The position numbers and the translations under genes were made by a program. The notes beneath the pieces were generated by a model. That model was not told the DNA's origin. It saw only the letters and a list, made by a program, of their open reading frames with translations, and did no database searches. From NCBI GenBank assembly GCA_025200525.1, contig CM045763.1:65297018-65361017 (forward strand): a DNA stretch of 64,000 nt. Direction: 5' to 3'. Source of the stretch: Camellia lanceoleosa. Taxonomy: Eukaryota; Streptophyta; Magnoliopsida; Ericales; Theaceae. Shown piece by piece: positions 22,559 to 34,850 of this stretch (position 1 is its first letter; each line of letters starts with the position of its first letter).

Positions 22559-22904
22559 TGATAAGCTATCTACTACAACTCCAGATCATATAGATCAATT
22601 ATCTACTACAACTCAAGCAACAAAGACATCGTAAACTCAAGCAACAAAGACATTAGAGTCACAAGAGGAGATCATCAAAGCAGAAAGCCACAGAGGTCAC
22701 ACAGCAGAGAAGAGTCACGTGTCAAGCTCCAAACAGAATTAGTTAGATCAGTTAGATAGTTATGAATTAATCAGAGTTAGGTTATATTTCAGTTACATGT
22801 AAACTGTAGTTCAAGTATAGTTACACATTCATCTTCACTATAAATATGTATAAGCACTGTACTCAAGATCTATGAAAAAAAGAGAGTTTGTTATTTTTTC
22901 ATCA
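22559..22904 (+). repeat. 3' LTR of the copia element
   Basis: 346 bp and nearly identical to the 5' LTR apart from an extra ~25-bp tandem copy of CAAGCAACAAAGACAT at about 22614-22652. Confidence 0.95.
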
Positions 22905-24479
22905 CAGGGGAGAGCCGCCCACATTTTACTTCGGTATGAGCCCACTTATACCACGTTCTCGGCTGCGAACAACATTCCGATTCCATCCGGCGATCAGCAG
23001 CTCTCGGCTCTTATCTTCCCCAGTTACAAGAATCTTAGGCAAATTGGTCTCGAAGATTCTGATTCGGGGCGAGACGCAGAGCCGGTAATAGAAGTAGTTG
23101 CCGATCCGACTGGAGAATTCACTGAGGAGGCTGAAGAAGTTGACGAGGCCGTGCGCTCGGCGTTTGAGGCTGCCGGACTCGATCAGCTTTCACCATCCGC
23201 GTCGGGTCGGGCAGAAGTCTCTTCCGGAGACATTTTCGCGAATTTGGGCGACCTACCCAGCGATTTCTTCGAAGGTATGGCGAAGGAAAGCCTTACGCAA
23301 ATGGCGCGTAGGAGAAACGCAGAGCGAATGGCTGCTCGACAAAAGGTCGAGGCCAGCGAATCTGATCCCACCTTGCCTAAGGCCTCCGTGCCCATTGTTG
23401 AAGGGATGGTTCAGGTTACGCCGGTCGAAACGGAAAAATGGGCTGAACAGCGGGCCGGTGAAGAATGGCAAATTCCGGAGGAGTGCGGTCAAAAACGCAG
23501 CGCCGAGGGAGAAGCCAGTTCAGAAACTAGTCCTTCTGACAAACGGCCTCACCTCGAAGAATCGGACGTGGTTGCTCCCTTTGTTATTCAGCCAAACATC
23601 AGAGATACGCCGATTTCTTCCAATGCTTCGCTTATTGAGGATCCCATTGTCGAATGAGCTTGGCGGCTGATTTCCTGCGTACCGATAATGCACCTTTTGC
23701 CGTCTTGATATTTTTGGTCGTAGCCTTATCTCAAGAGCAAGACTCTTGGTAGGAATCTTATATTTATTTCTGAATTTATTTTTTATAAAGGTATCTAATG
23801 ATCCCTTATTCTTGCAAACCGTCGGCAGGATTGCCGACTTGGGCCGCCACCTGCATGATGCTCTTGGCAGGATTGACCGTTTACAAGCCGAAGTGGAAAA
23901 TCAGAAGAGTAGAGCGAAGTTTGAAAAAATGAGGGCCGCAATGGAGAGCGCGCAAGTCCGGAGAAGGAGGGCTCACCGCCAATGCTTCGATCTGATGCTG
24001 AGGCTAAAGCGAATGCGAGTGAGGAATCGCTCAAGCTCTCAAATGACGAACTTGCCAAGGCGAAGACTCAGCTAGAGGAGCTAAAGGCGGCCAAGGAGAA
24101 AGCCGAATCCGATGCTTTCGAGGCGGGAAAAAGTGCCGCTTACACGGAATATGTTGATGAAGTTCCCAAGTTTGAGAATCGGGGGTTCAAACATGGGTGG
24201 CTCAAAGCCCTTGCTGCCGCTGGGGTTACATCGGATTTGCCAATTCCTTACGAGCAAGTGGATGTTGAGCCACTCGAATCCGACACTGAGGAGTGATTTG
24301 GGAGGCGTTTCCTAATTTTGTTTTTGTAAGTTTTTTGCTTGGTAGGGTTTTGTTGGTTCAGAGTAGTTTTCATGTATAAACTGGTTACTAACTTGTACGC
24401 AATTTATTAATGAACATTTCCTTGTAATGTCACTACTTCTTGTGCACAATTTGTATGATTATGTTAATGAAACATTTTG

Positions 24480-24720
24480 CTGAGTTTGGCTCAAAGCCTT
24501 TTGCTACTTTGCGTAAAATTGTTGCTGAGTTTCAGCTTTTAGGGATTGAATATCCTGTGTCAACATTGATTCATCTTCTTTGTGTAAAATTGTTGCTGAG
24601 TTTTAGCTTTTAGGGATTGAATATCCTGTGTCAATATGAATTCGTCTTCTTTGTGTAAAATTGTTGTTGAGTTTCAGCTTTTAGGGATTGAATATCCTGT
24701 GTCAATATGGGTTCGTCTTT
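24480..24720. repeat. Tandem repeat of about 75-80 bp
   Basis: Three to four copies of a unit containing GTTGCTGAGTTTCAGCTTTT and AGGGATTGAATATCCTGTGT (itself an imperfect palindrome). It lies downstream of antisense gene 1. Confidence 0.85.
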
Positions 24721-24739
24721 CTCATGCCGACTGGATTCG

Positions 24740-25199
24740 AATTATGAACTGTCAATTCGAGAGCCGGCTGGGGTATTTGAGCCAGATAGATTGGTGAATC
24801 CGCTTTGCCCCAGCGGTCCTTATGGGTCGAGGGCGGTGGGTACTTGAGCCGATAGATTGATGAATCCGCCTTGCCCAAAGGCGGTCCTTGGGTCGAGCGG
24901 TCGGGTATTTGAGGATAGATTGATGAATCGCCTTGCCCCTGTGTGCGTTCCTCGCAGAGGTTAGTAGAATCGATTGGGGCCGGGTATCTCAACCGGATAG
25001 ATTGGTGAACCGCCCTTGCCCTGTGCGGTTCTTGCGGTCGAGGCCTGGGTACTTGAGCTGATAGATTGATGAATCGACCTTGCCCCAAAGTGCCCCTCGC
25101 AGAGGTTAGTAGAATCGATTGGGAGGCCGGCTGGGGTATCTGAGCCGGATAGATTGGTGAATCTGCCCTTGCCCCAAGCGGTCCTTGCGGGGTCGAGGG
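24740..25199. repeat. GCCGGCTGGGGTA minisatellite, left part
   Basis: Units of about 70-100 bp carry the phrases GCCGGCTGGGGTACTTGAGC, GATAGATTGATGAATC, CTTGCCCCAGGCGGTCC and sometimes GTTAGTAGAATCGATTGG. The array is interrupted at 25199 by the inner element and continues at 39597. Many units have lost 1-3 bases at GCCGG or CTGCC. Confidence 0.9.
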
Positions 25200-27223
25200 T
25201 GTAGACGGCGCCTTGGGCTTCACTCTACAATTCGACTCCTTTTGTATCGCTTCTAATCAACTAAAGAGTCCAAATCCGCAAATCGCTTGAAGAAAAAACA
25301 GATTTTGAAAAGTAGTGCCAAACATGGACTGCTGCCAGACATGAGTCGCCACCTAAATATTTTTAAATGGAAAATTTAGGAAACCCCGACTGCGTCAAGG
25401 CCACGCGGTCCGGCTATCACCAAAGTTGTCTTGGCTCGAGCTTGGGTACGATCGAAGGTCACTATGAGCACCCCTTTCGCCTCGTTCAAGATCGGCCTCT
25501 ACTAACCGTGATATCCGTTTTTGAAAACATTACATGCTCTTGTTCCAATTATTAACCTAGAATTACTATGTTATGCACGCAGCAAACAAGTATAGACTAG
25601 ATCGCCTAATTTGGAAATAAACATTACATATCCATTCGTTTTGAAAATGCTTTGGAATTTGCTACTCGCAAGTAGGCTAAAACACGGATTTCAATAAGTT
25701 TTCCAACTCAAGCAACCTAACCTCCACCCACAGGCATTCAAACAGTTTATCTCACATAAGCACTTAGCCGCATGGTAAGCATACTGTCATGGCAACATTC
25801 ACACGCATGTGGTATGCTAAAGCGTAAAATACTTACATCAGACTACAAAACAATAAACTAGTTAGCAAACATGCATGTCCTAGTTCATGTTAGAGTGTCT
25901 AATGCATCGTGATACAACATGTAATTAGGATAGGCTCATTAATCCTAAAAATGACATGTGAAATGCACTTTATTCGATGCACGATTCAAGTTAGATTTGA
26001 AATACAATGCAATTTGTATGATGTACCGAGTCGGTGCATGTCAACAAATGCATGGATGCACGCATGCATAGCATAAGGTATGCTAAATGAACATGCCCTA
26101 ATCTACCATCGTAGTGTAAATAAAAGGGAAAAAGAAATGGGGTTGGGAGACATACACACCACTCACCCACACTTATTACAATTATGCCCTCGCCGAGGGA
26201 CCAAAAGAATAATACAAATTAATTAACTACAGTTAACTAAATATTACAAATTCACTAAATTAATTAACAAATTAACTAAGTTAATTAAAGCAAGAATGCC
26301 TCGAAGAGGGCAAGATGCATCACGCCCCGAACTCGCTCTAATCGCGACCGCCATGCATGATTGCCTCTGCTTTCCTCGCTTCCATCTCGAAGATCGCTAA
26401 AACTTCAGAATACTTCTTGGCATCGGAGATCACCACCGGCGTTAGAACACCACCCACCAAGGATGTGGCCACCTAAGATCAATTCATCCATCGGCCGCCA
26501 AGATTGCCGGTAACCCTTGTTGACCCTCTTCACAAATGTTGACTTTGTTGGTTCCTTGAGCTCCAAACCACCAAAAACTTCAAGAACAAGCCTCGACCTC
26601 AAAGAACCAAAGGAAGGTGAAACACTAGGTGTTGATGTGCAATAGTAAGACACAAACACCTAGTCACACAAACAAGAGAGAAAAAGGGAGATAGAATAGA
26701 TATAGGATTCAAACTCTAAAACCGTAGCTTCTTCTCACCTTTCTAACCAAAACTTTTTCTAACCCTAATGCCAAGAGAGAAGGCCTTCTTATAGGCAACT
26801 ATCTTGTAAAGCTTGTCAAACAAGCTTACAAGGAGGGCATCTCTCCATACACGTGTATGGAGGGGAAACAAGTGTTACAAAGCTGTCTGAAAATATCTCC
26901 AAAAACAAATGTAGTGATTCCAGGCAAAATGGTCATTTTGCCAAAAGAGTGCCGACCGCACAATATAGTGCCAATGGAAACATTCACCACCAAGTGGCCT
27001 CTAGCTAGTGCCGGTGGTGTGGGGATGCCTCAAGGCATTCCCGCCTCAAAGGCAAAAGCACAAGTGTTTGGTGCAAAACCAAGCACAAACGGTCAAGTTC
27101 GAGGTCCCGAGGCAAAGGCGACCGAGAACTCCGAACTCCAAACAAACACGAACATGGATAATCACCGAAGCGTTCAAGTGGTGACGCCCAAGTCTTGAGG
27201 ACGGTCAAAAATGGGGTGTCTCA
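25200..27223 (-). repeat. 3' LTR of the inner gypsy-type element
   Basis: About 2,024 bp and closely similar to 37535-39591 throughout, including an AT-rich ATTAATTAACTA block, a TTATAGGCAACYATCTTG block and the terminal word ACGGTCAAAAATGGG. It ends TGTCTCA instead of TGTCTACA. Its short open frames are not genes. Confidence 0.9.
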
Positions 27224-27240
27224 GCTGCCCCTCTTGACGT
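27224..27240 (-). promoter_or_regulatory. Putative polypurine tract of the inner element
   Basis: Minus strand ACGTCAAGAGGGGCAGC directly precedes the LTR start. Confidence 0.55.
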
Positions 27241-28480
27241 AACTCTAAGTCATAACGATGACGGAGTGAATGTCAAAGCCTGAGATCGACCCATTTTGGC
27301 AAGGCCAAGACTTGGACAAACATGCAAGACAAACAAGGTATGCACCAAGGTAGGGCAAAATGCAAGACGATGCAAGAAGCCGAGCATAACTTATGATCAT
27401 GCAAAGAAAGTCAGAATGAAGCACGATGCACGCTTATAAGCTAGCATATGCCAATCTACACTACAATGCAGAAGGATGTAAGAGAATTATGCAATTCTCA
27501 AACGCCTCACCGGAGGATACAATACAAGGCGTTTCGCTCTGCTGCACCGCCTCAATGAGCCGTACATACAATATCGTGCCTGCAAAGAAAGCAAACTTAA
27601 CAGGTGCAATATTGTTAGCCATATGCATGGCAATGCGAAATGCAAAATGATATGCAATATATACAAAATGATGTATGAATAATGCAAATGATAATGCAAT
27701 GCAATTGAAACAATGCAAACTACATGCAAAGCAATTGAATCATGATTCAATCATGAGCAGTTCGAAACCACACAAATGTCAAATAGATTGATGGAAGTAA
27801 CGAGTCCGTCTACCATAGAACGATGTCTGAACTATGAGTGATGCAGACGGACACAAGAATAAGTATTGGGTGGAATGACATAAGTGGGGTGACAACCCGC
27901 TGAGGAAAGAACAATGATCCAAATGCCGGATGCAACGATTATACTACAATGCAATATGTGATTATGGCGCGCGGGCCAAACCGTATCTCGCTTAAGAAAG
28001 GCATGCACACATACAAGCCATGTCTAACACAGAAAAGGTATCGCAACCTCAAACCAAGTTCATCAAGGAATAGGCGCGATGCACATGAACCATGCTTCGA
28101 CGTGAAAAGTAAGGGCACATATCAGACCAAGTTCAACAAGGAAAGGCGCAAGCCATAGATGGAAGATGATGCAGTGGATGCATGCAAGCTACAATGCAAT
28201 ATGCACTGGATGTTTACAGAAAATGCATGACATATGCACTATACTACAATGATGATGCATGACGTATGCATTTTTTTTTTTTTTTTTTGGATTTTTTTGA
28301 AATGCATGACATATGCAATATTTACCATGATGCATGACAATGCACGTGTTTTTACAATGATGCATGACAAATGCTCGTGTGTTTTTGTATTTTTGAATTT
28401 TTTGAAATGTATGACATATGTGATAGTATTAATGATGATGCATGACAATGCAATATGATGTAATGGCTGCGATTGCAGTT
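27241..28480. other. Non-coding, ATGCAA-rich part of the inner element
   Basis: No coding function is recognised. The stretch is crowded with ATGCAATGCA and GATGCATGACATATGCA words, the latter near-palindromic and repeated about five times at 28225-28450, with a T run at 28270-28288. Confidence 0.6.
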
Positions 28481-29070
28481 TTCCCTATCTTACCAACAGG
28501 GCGATATACTAGGATGGTTCGGTGTACAGGTTTGAGGCGTAAACATGCCGCCTCAACCTATGGGGTTTCCATACAGATTTCAAGCCGAGGGTACACCCCC
28601 TGGGTATTTAAACCAGACTTTAGTCTCGGAAGTCCCGAACCTTTGCGTTCTAGGCATAAGCCATTCAAACTCTAGTTGTCACCGTCCCCATTGGTCTCCT
28701 AGAACTCACCAAGAACACAGATAGGTGGCTTTACCAGACCACCGAAAGTCGTTCGGGCACGACAAACACCGAAGGAGTTGCACCTTCAGAGGATTTAAGG
28801 TCTCCTAGACCGGGATGCAAATATGGTGAAGGTTTTGCACCCTCCAAGGATTTAAGGTCTCCTAGACCGTGCGTATTTAAGGTCTCGTTAGACCCCGGGG
28901 GGCAACTGATGAGGTGCGCGAAACAACGCGATGGAATGCATGCCAAATGCAATGAGGTGCACCTTAATGCACCGAAGGTCTTGCACCTCCCGAGGATTTA
29001 AGGTCTCCTAGACCGCGCGTGTTTAAGGTCTCGCCAGACCCGGGGGGGACAATGAGGTAACGCACATGGG
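28480..29070. repeat. GGTCTCCTAGACC minisatellite
   Basis: Units of about 60-150 bp with GGATTTAAGGTCTCCTAGACC, GTTTAAGGTCTCGCCAGACC and GGTTTTGCACCCTC phrases recur at about 28790, 28850, 28880, 28993 and 29022. Each GGTCTCCTAGACC-like word can fold back on itself. Confidence 0.75.
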
Positions 29071-29499
29071 ATGTGTATGCCAATACAAATGAGAAATGGA
29101 ATGCAAAACGAGGCACACGTACCTCGAGATGCAATGAAATGCAAAATGAGGCACGCTGCATCTCATTGAATGTGAGATAAAATCGCCAGACACGATGCCA
29201 CACTAAATGCAAAACAATGCAGTAAGATGCCCGATAGCGTGATGCCATGTACTGAAGTAGTGCGATGAACGCATGCAGCGCACACGGGGCAACTTTTGAA
29301 TCTTTATAAACGACAAAAGGATACAAAAAGGATACAGTCTTTGCTTTAATTTGAGTGTTACGCACAGTAGACACGGTCCGAAGTCAAAACGAAGGCTGGT
29401 TGAACATCGGGGGTGCATTTTCTTGCACTTTCTTGAGCTATGAAGACCAACAACTCCTCACTTGGCCTAAACAATGCTGTAGGAACATCACCGGCTGGA

Positions 29500-29600
29500 T
29501 TAGAAGGCCACCGGCTGGCCACCGGCTGCATAAAAGTTACACCGGCACAATATTGTGCCGACCGGCACAAAATAGTGCCGACCGGCCAAAAATGTCTGAT
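29500..29600 (+). promoter_or_regulatory. LTR-like GTGCCGACCGGCAC block ahead of the plant-mobile-domain gene
   Basis: Contains CCACCGGCTG twice, CGGCACAATATTGTGCCG and GTGCCGACCGGCAC-like words, then TTTTGCCATTTTGC. The LTR carries the same words in the same order on the minus strand (39370-39270; degenerate at 27015-26925). The block lies about 400 bp before the ATG at 29973. It may be a shared promoter element; that role is inferred. Confidence 0.5.
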
Positions 29601-29972
29601 CGGGGGCAGTTTTGCCATTTTGCTTCGGGTCTTTTAAAATAGGGTTTTTAAACCCTATTTCTTCATTCCTTGACCGCCGAAAATCACCCCTCTCTCTCTC
29701 TAGAATGTTCTTTTCTCATTTTTCGCCATTTTCTTCAAGCTTCTAAGCCCATTTCATTGCTCTGATTCACAGAGTTCATCGCTGTTATTACACTTTCAAC
29801 CTAACAAAATCTCATTTCGGTGCATCCTTGCCATTTCTCCTTTTCGACTTGTTCCTCGATTTCATCTTCCTTTCAGGCCTTTTCACCTTCGCTTTTCCGC
29901 CATTTTCGCCCTCTCTGTTGACCTTCTCGGTTGACTTTTCATATTCCGCTCGCCATTTTCACCACCATTGCC

Positions 29973-32911
29973 ATGGCTGACCACATTCCACATGTCGGGA
30001 CTCCTCCGGACCATGAGATGGACCCCGGGGTCGAGCTCCTCCCTCTGAGTGAGCGTCCTTTCGACCCGGCGACCTACCGCCCGGCGATTCACGTGCTACC
30101 ACCCGATGGACTTCGCCAGTTCAGGAGTTTCGACAGGGCACTGGACCAGGAGCTTCTCCTACACGAGCCTACCTCTCACCTCTCATTCGGCGCTTCCGAG
30201 GTAACCCTTTTCTCTGTTTTACTTTAATTGATATCTATTTTAGGACCGACACGTGCACACACACTGCACTATCCTTAATCACCCATATACACGGCACACC
30301 GTATTTCACTGCAAACTCACCGATACCCGATACTTATTTGAATCTGAAAACCTGCACACATGCTAGATTTACACCGAATTGAACCACTCAAACACGCTGA
30401 CGCATCACATGCTGTAGTTCACTGTAGGTACACAGGCACCTGATATCTGTTAGAATCTGAAGATCTGCACACATGCTAGATTTGTACCAACCTTAACTAT
30501 TTCTTAAAAAAAAACTGTACATTTTATATTGCATCGCAATTATTTGTTTGAAAACAGGTAGATTCCCATACCATCCGCGGGTATGGGAATGTTGCTGCGC
30601 GAGATTGGTACGCGGAGCTTCCCGAGGCGGTTTGCCAGATCGTGGACCGGGCCGGCGTTTCCGCAGGGGTCGTCGACTTCATCGCCGCAGATCTTTCTTC
30701 GCTTGGCAGAGGTGGTGGACACCACCGATTCATTTCACTTGTCGGCGACCGGGGACATGACGATGACCCCTTACGACTTCTCGATGCTCACCGGCATCGG
30801 CGTGGGGGGTGATCTGATCCCCTTCGACACTGATATGGATGAGTGGACCGCCGCTCAGATTTATCTGCTTGGCGAGGCGCCACCTCTTGCTCGTCCGGGA
30901 TTTGTTCGCTACTCCCGTTCGAGGTGCGCCAGTGGTCCAACATACTTCATCGGCGATGCAAATCCGATGACCCAGAGGCCGTGAGCAAGACGACGGGTTG
31001 ATGTTTTTGCTAGGGACCACCCTATTCGCCGACCGGCGAACACCGCGCCTCTCGCCTCCTCGCCAAGACTAGTGGACGCCCGACGGATTGTAAGATGACT
31101 GGGTGGCACGCTCGCCACCCTTTATGGCTACATGAGCTCCGCCTCCGTGGCGCGGGCTTGTTTCTGGCTATCAAGTAGCTTGGGACGATGTCTTCTTCTT
31201 TACATTTCGCTTACATTTTATGTACTCAGACCGCACACCGAAGTCTGCTTTCAGACCGGATCATCGTATACACCACACACACATACTACTCGCTTTTACA
31301 TCGATCAGACACTACTCACACTCAGACACTCGCTCAACACACTACACAACACACGGCTCATATTTTCGCTTATTCTTCATTTTTGCTTTATCGATGATCA
31401 TACCGACATCTTTTTGCGCTTGTGGGTTTATGCTCACTTTCCTGTGCTACCAAGATCGAGACGAGACTCCTCGTCATCCCCTCACGCCGTTATGACGGAG
31501 GTGCACACGGCGGCCTCGTGATACCTTCATTTCTTCCGCCGATTCTTCGACACCATCACCTCTGCCGAGGTATCTTTTACTTACAGTTCATTCAAACTTG
31601 CTTTGCATTTGTGTATTTTGATAACCAGCAAATAACCAACTGTTTCAATTCAGGTCACCTGGCGGCCGTGGGCTGCGGTGTCGGCAGATATTCAGGATCG
31701 GTTCGCTGGTGCGGAGGAGACCTCTCGCTACCGGATTTTACCGAGGGTCTGGCCTGTCAGCTTGGTACCTGGGTGAGCTGCTTCCACGCTGCACCCTAGG
31801 GTTGCTGTGAGCAGATAGTCCCGGTTCACCCTTCTGAGCACATGAGGGACACCGAGAGGTTTTCTGTGCAGCAGATGGAGGATTACACCCTCGGCTGGGA
31901 CGAGGACGGCTATAGGGGCGAGGGCGACTACTTAGAGTACGTCCGGACCTTCCTTATGCGGCCTCTGAGGGGGGCTCCCGAGCTGAGCCAGAGAGACCTG
32001 CGGCGCCAGCGGCTAGGGCAGAGGTGGGAGCAGGAGTGGGATCGTCACAGAGAGCTTGAGCTCGTGGCAGGAGGGGAGTGCAGAGGGGACGAGGGACGGG
32101 CTGGCCCACTCTGCCTACCATGCTGACATACAGGGGGCAGAGTGGGGAGACCTACTAGATCCCTTTTGCTCCTCCCCCGGCTGGTCATGAGTTTGTCGGT
32201 ATCCCCGACTTGTCTCCGGTATGTATTAAAGATTGCATACTATTTCATTTTAGTTTATTTGATATTCCATGTAATATTTGATGCATCCGATATTTTTGCA
32301 GCTTCCTCCGAGTACACCTACAATATTGAGCCGAATGCCTCCATGGCGGGATGTTGCAATGACCTTGAGTTCCTAGCCTTTATGGCCTTCCCAGATGTTC
32401 TCTCGATATAGCTTCAAACCATATACAAACCGCCGCATAATCGATGCATAACACAACACCCGATACCCAAATTCACTACGCTGATATATCAGATTCATAT
32501 ATCGCACTCGTGACCGATAAACTGTCACCAGATTCAAACATCAGATTCATACACCGATTCATCAGATTCACACCGTGATTCTCAGACCGATAAACCGCCA
32601 TGGCATTCACTCAGATTCTCAGATGATAAACCGCTTCGTATACCGATGCATTTGCCTTTTGTACTTTTCACCTCCCTTCCGATTCTCCTGTGGGTGGCGG
32701 CGCCCATCTCGACCTCCCATTTCTACTGATGGCAGGATATTCCCCGCACTGAGGCGTGGCTATATGGGGAGCACCGCAGCTTGAGTCATAGGATGGCGAG
32801 TCGGAGGAGAAGGCCGTCGAGGCAGCTTCGGGCCCGACATGACACATCTTCGATGTTCTGCGGCTTCGCCAGGAAGAGGGCGAGGACGGATCCCCCGGCG
32901 CAAGGCCATTG
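29973..32911 (+). pseudogene. Plant-mobile-domain (PMD) antisense gene of the inner element, broken
   Basis: The start is a good plant context (GCCATGGCT). Exon 1 (29973-30200) ends at donor GTAACC. Exon 2 opens after ACAG at 30558 in the matching phase (VDSHTIRGYGNVAARDWYAE). After one frameshift near 30690 it reads LAEVVDTTDSFHLSATGDMT, then MTPYDFSMLTGIGVGGDLIP, the core of the plant mobile domain (PF10536; host genes MAIN and MAIL1). Later frames give DGLMFLLGTTLFADR (about 30990), GGTLATLYGYMSSASVARAC (about 31100), LWVYAHFPVL (about 31418), TWRPWAAVSADIQDRF (about 31660) and ERFSVQQMEDYTLGWDEDGY (about 31855), all in family order. A basic C-terminus with RKRART ends at a stop near 32911. 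PMD genes are found in both hosts and Ty3/gypsy or MULE elements. Broken by frameshifts. Confidence 0.8.
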
Positions 32912-34223
32912 ATGACGATTATAGACTTCTACTGTTTTTCTTTCATTTTCTTTTCTTGTAGTTTTCTCTTTTTGGTAGATAGAGTACTATATACTGCCGC
33001 AAGCAGATTTTGCTTTCCTTAAAACTTATGTACTTGAAAAGATTATGAAATGGAACAAACTTTTTATCTGAAAAAGAATGTTATATCTGCACATTTCATA
33101 CTTTGCACCGCATGGCATCATATTACACCTCAAATGTAAATGATATTGATCGTTGTTTGAAAATCGAGCACTCAAGACTGCATTAATCGATAACCAACCG
33201 ACTAAACAAAGAAAATGTATATACAAATCCTCGCCAATCCAACACACACCCATACTCATTGGGATTGATCAAGATATAGCCTATAATACAAGATTTGATT
33301 CATTCTCGCACACAAGAAACCCCGAACAAATAGCCCTAATCGACAAGACGGATCACAAAGCCGACGGTTGCCAGGCTTGAAACACACTCGGATGTCCCAA
33401 ATTTTCCCTTTCCTTCTCTTGCTTTGCACGGATGTAGAGAATGGCACAGCATTCTGAGCACAAGCGATTACCTTTTGGAAGAGGATGGGTTTTCAACCGG
33501 GGTATCGAGCCTACCACAGAACACGACGAGACAGACTCAAACAAAGAAACAAAAAGGCACACGACCTAACACAACGAGACACGCTTAGAAAAGACTCAAA
33601 GCGAAAATTGAGACCGACAAATCAAAAGACACGACACACAGACATGTTTACAAAAACCTCGATCTCAAGAAGCTTCCTCCGCATTAATTCCCACCCTTCG
33701 ATTTAGATACTCGCTCGGCCCTGCTCGGTTTTTCTCTCAAAACCCTGTTTCACTTTTCTCTCAAATTTACACCTCTATTTTTATTCTCTCATTTTCCATT
33801 CTCCCCGGTGAATGACAAATGAATAGAAGTCGCGGGTTTACACCCAACACGTTAGCTCACCACTATTCTCCCAAAGGATAGAGTGCCTTTCGCAAGTATG
33901 TTAACGGGGAAAGATGTAAGACCTGACTCAATTGTGCCCTAGTTCGCCACTTTGACCATTTTTGTTGTTTTCTAAAACAGTTCTGATCAAAAATGAGAGT
34001 TGGATGAGCACACTTATTCAATTTTTGATTCGAAAATCATGCGAATCAGGCTGTGAGCACTGAAAATTCTCCTTTTTGGGTCCACACATGGTCTAATTTT
34101 GAAAATGAAACAGTTTTCGAGAAAATAAGTCAACTTCAGTGAAAATTTTCAAAAACTATTTTTGCAAACAATCAACGCTCAACGAGCACGGAACTTACCC
34201 TCGAGATGCGCACCTCTGACGGA

Positions 34224-34333
34224 GACAATGGAAAATTGCCCCCGCTTAAAGGGGATAAGGCAACGGAAAGTTGCCCCTCGTTTAGATGGTAACTCAGGCA
34301 ACTTATGGCAATGCATGGCAACGGAAAGTTGCC
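34224..34333. repeat. Three GGCAAC-GGAAA-GTTGCC mini-hairpins
   Basis: GGCAACGGAAAGTTGCC occurs exactly at 34259-34275 and 34317-34333 and as GACAATGGAAAATTGCC at 34224-34240. The arms are 6 bp with a 5-base loop. All three lie in a short tandem repeat. Confidence 0.8.
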
Positions 34334-34714
34334 CTTGTTTGGATGATGCCGCGATTTCGTAGTTACCCTTGTTGATGACGATCGACCCTACGGAGAGGAG
34401 TCGAAGACCGCTTGAACCAATATATGGACACAACACCGAAGGTGTTGGTGGTTTGTCTTCAAGAGGAAGTTAATCACGTAATTCCGGGTTGCTGCAACCG
34501 AGATCTTGAATTCGTAGGAGGCAAAAGTAACCAAAACCTTGACATGGACTGAGACGCTATGGAAGCGTTGATGGACTTCAAGATGAAGTTGCCTACGATC
34601 CCAAACATGGGAATCAAGCCTCACGAGTTCCGTTAAGGTACACTCGGTATTTTAACCTTCACGCTTAGGCTCTAACTCGCCAAGGTGCCCAATGCGGTTT
34701 TCGACCTTATGAAG

Positions 34715-34850
34715 CTATGTTTTTATTTTCTTTTCTTCTTTTCTCTTTCTTTTGCTTCTTCTTTTTGCAATTCTTTGTTCTTTTCTTTTTTTGCTTCTTT
34801 TGTATTTTTTCTCTCTCTTTTTTCCTTTTCTTTTTCTCTGCTCTAACTTT
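34715..34850. repeat. Polypyrimidine low-complexity tract
   Basis: TTCTTTTCTTCTTTTCTCTT-type sequence of about 135 bp. Lys/Glu or Phe/Leu-rich open frames on both strands are compositional artefacts. Confidence 0.9.

Larger units (their letters stand above)
17947..22904 (+). mobile_element. Ty1/copia retrotransposon inserted in antisense gene 1
   Basis: LTRs at 17947-18268 and 22559-22904 begin TGATAAGC and end TTTCATCA. An iMet-type primer site directly follows the first, and a purine tract precedes the second. The internal region has gag, protease, integrase, reverse transcriptase and RNase H remains in copia order. The flanking bases (AAAAC left, CAGGG right) are not a 5-bp repeat, which is unusual for an intact insertion. 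Confidence 0.95.
17242..24296 (+). pseudogene. Antisense gene 1 of the outer gypsy element (gypsy-type transposon domain), split by copia
   Basis: Encoded opposite to gag. Exon 1 (17242-17770, ATG start) contains GGVRFSLHPLLRVVLPYWSL and later PSQPNVNFFRIITGVIELNR, which resembles the plant domain annotated as putative gypsy type transposon (PF04195). A 76-bp intron (GTTGCC to TTGCAG) leads in frame to exon 2 at 17847 (GNKLKKILTCVDEAVLRDIK). The frame is cut at 17946 by the copia and resumes at about 22908 (RAAHILLRYEPTYTTF), running to a stop at 23657 with an acidic tail. A further exon block from about 23795 encodes a coiled coil in two frames and ends FENRGFKHGWLKALAAAGV at 24298. Function unknown; such antisense genes occur in several plant Tat-lineage elements. 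Confidence 0.75.

Noticed and set aside
31132..31521. Single 129-codon protein spanning this segment
   Set aside because: It joins the end of one PMD block, an intron-like CACA-rich stretch and the start of the next block; only the two flanking pieces match the family.
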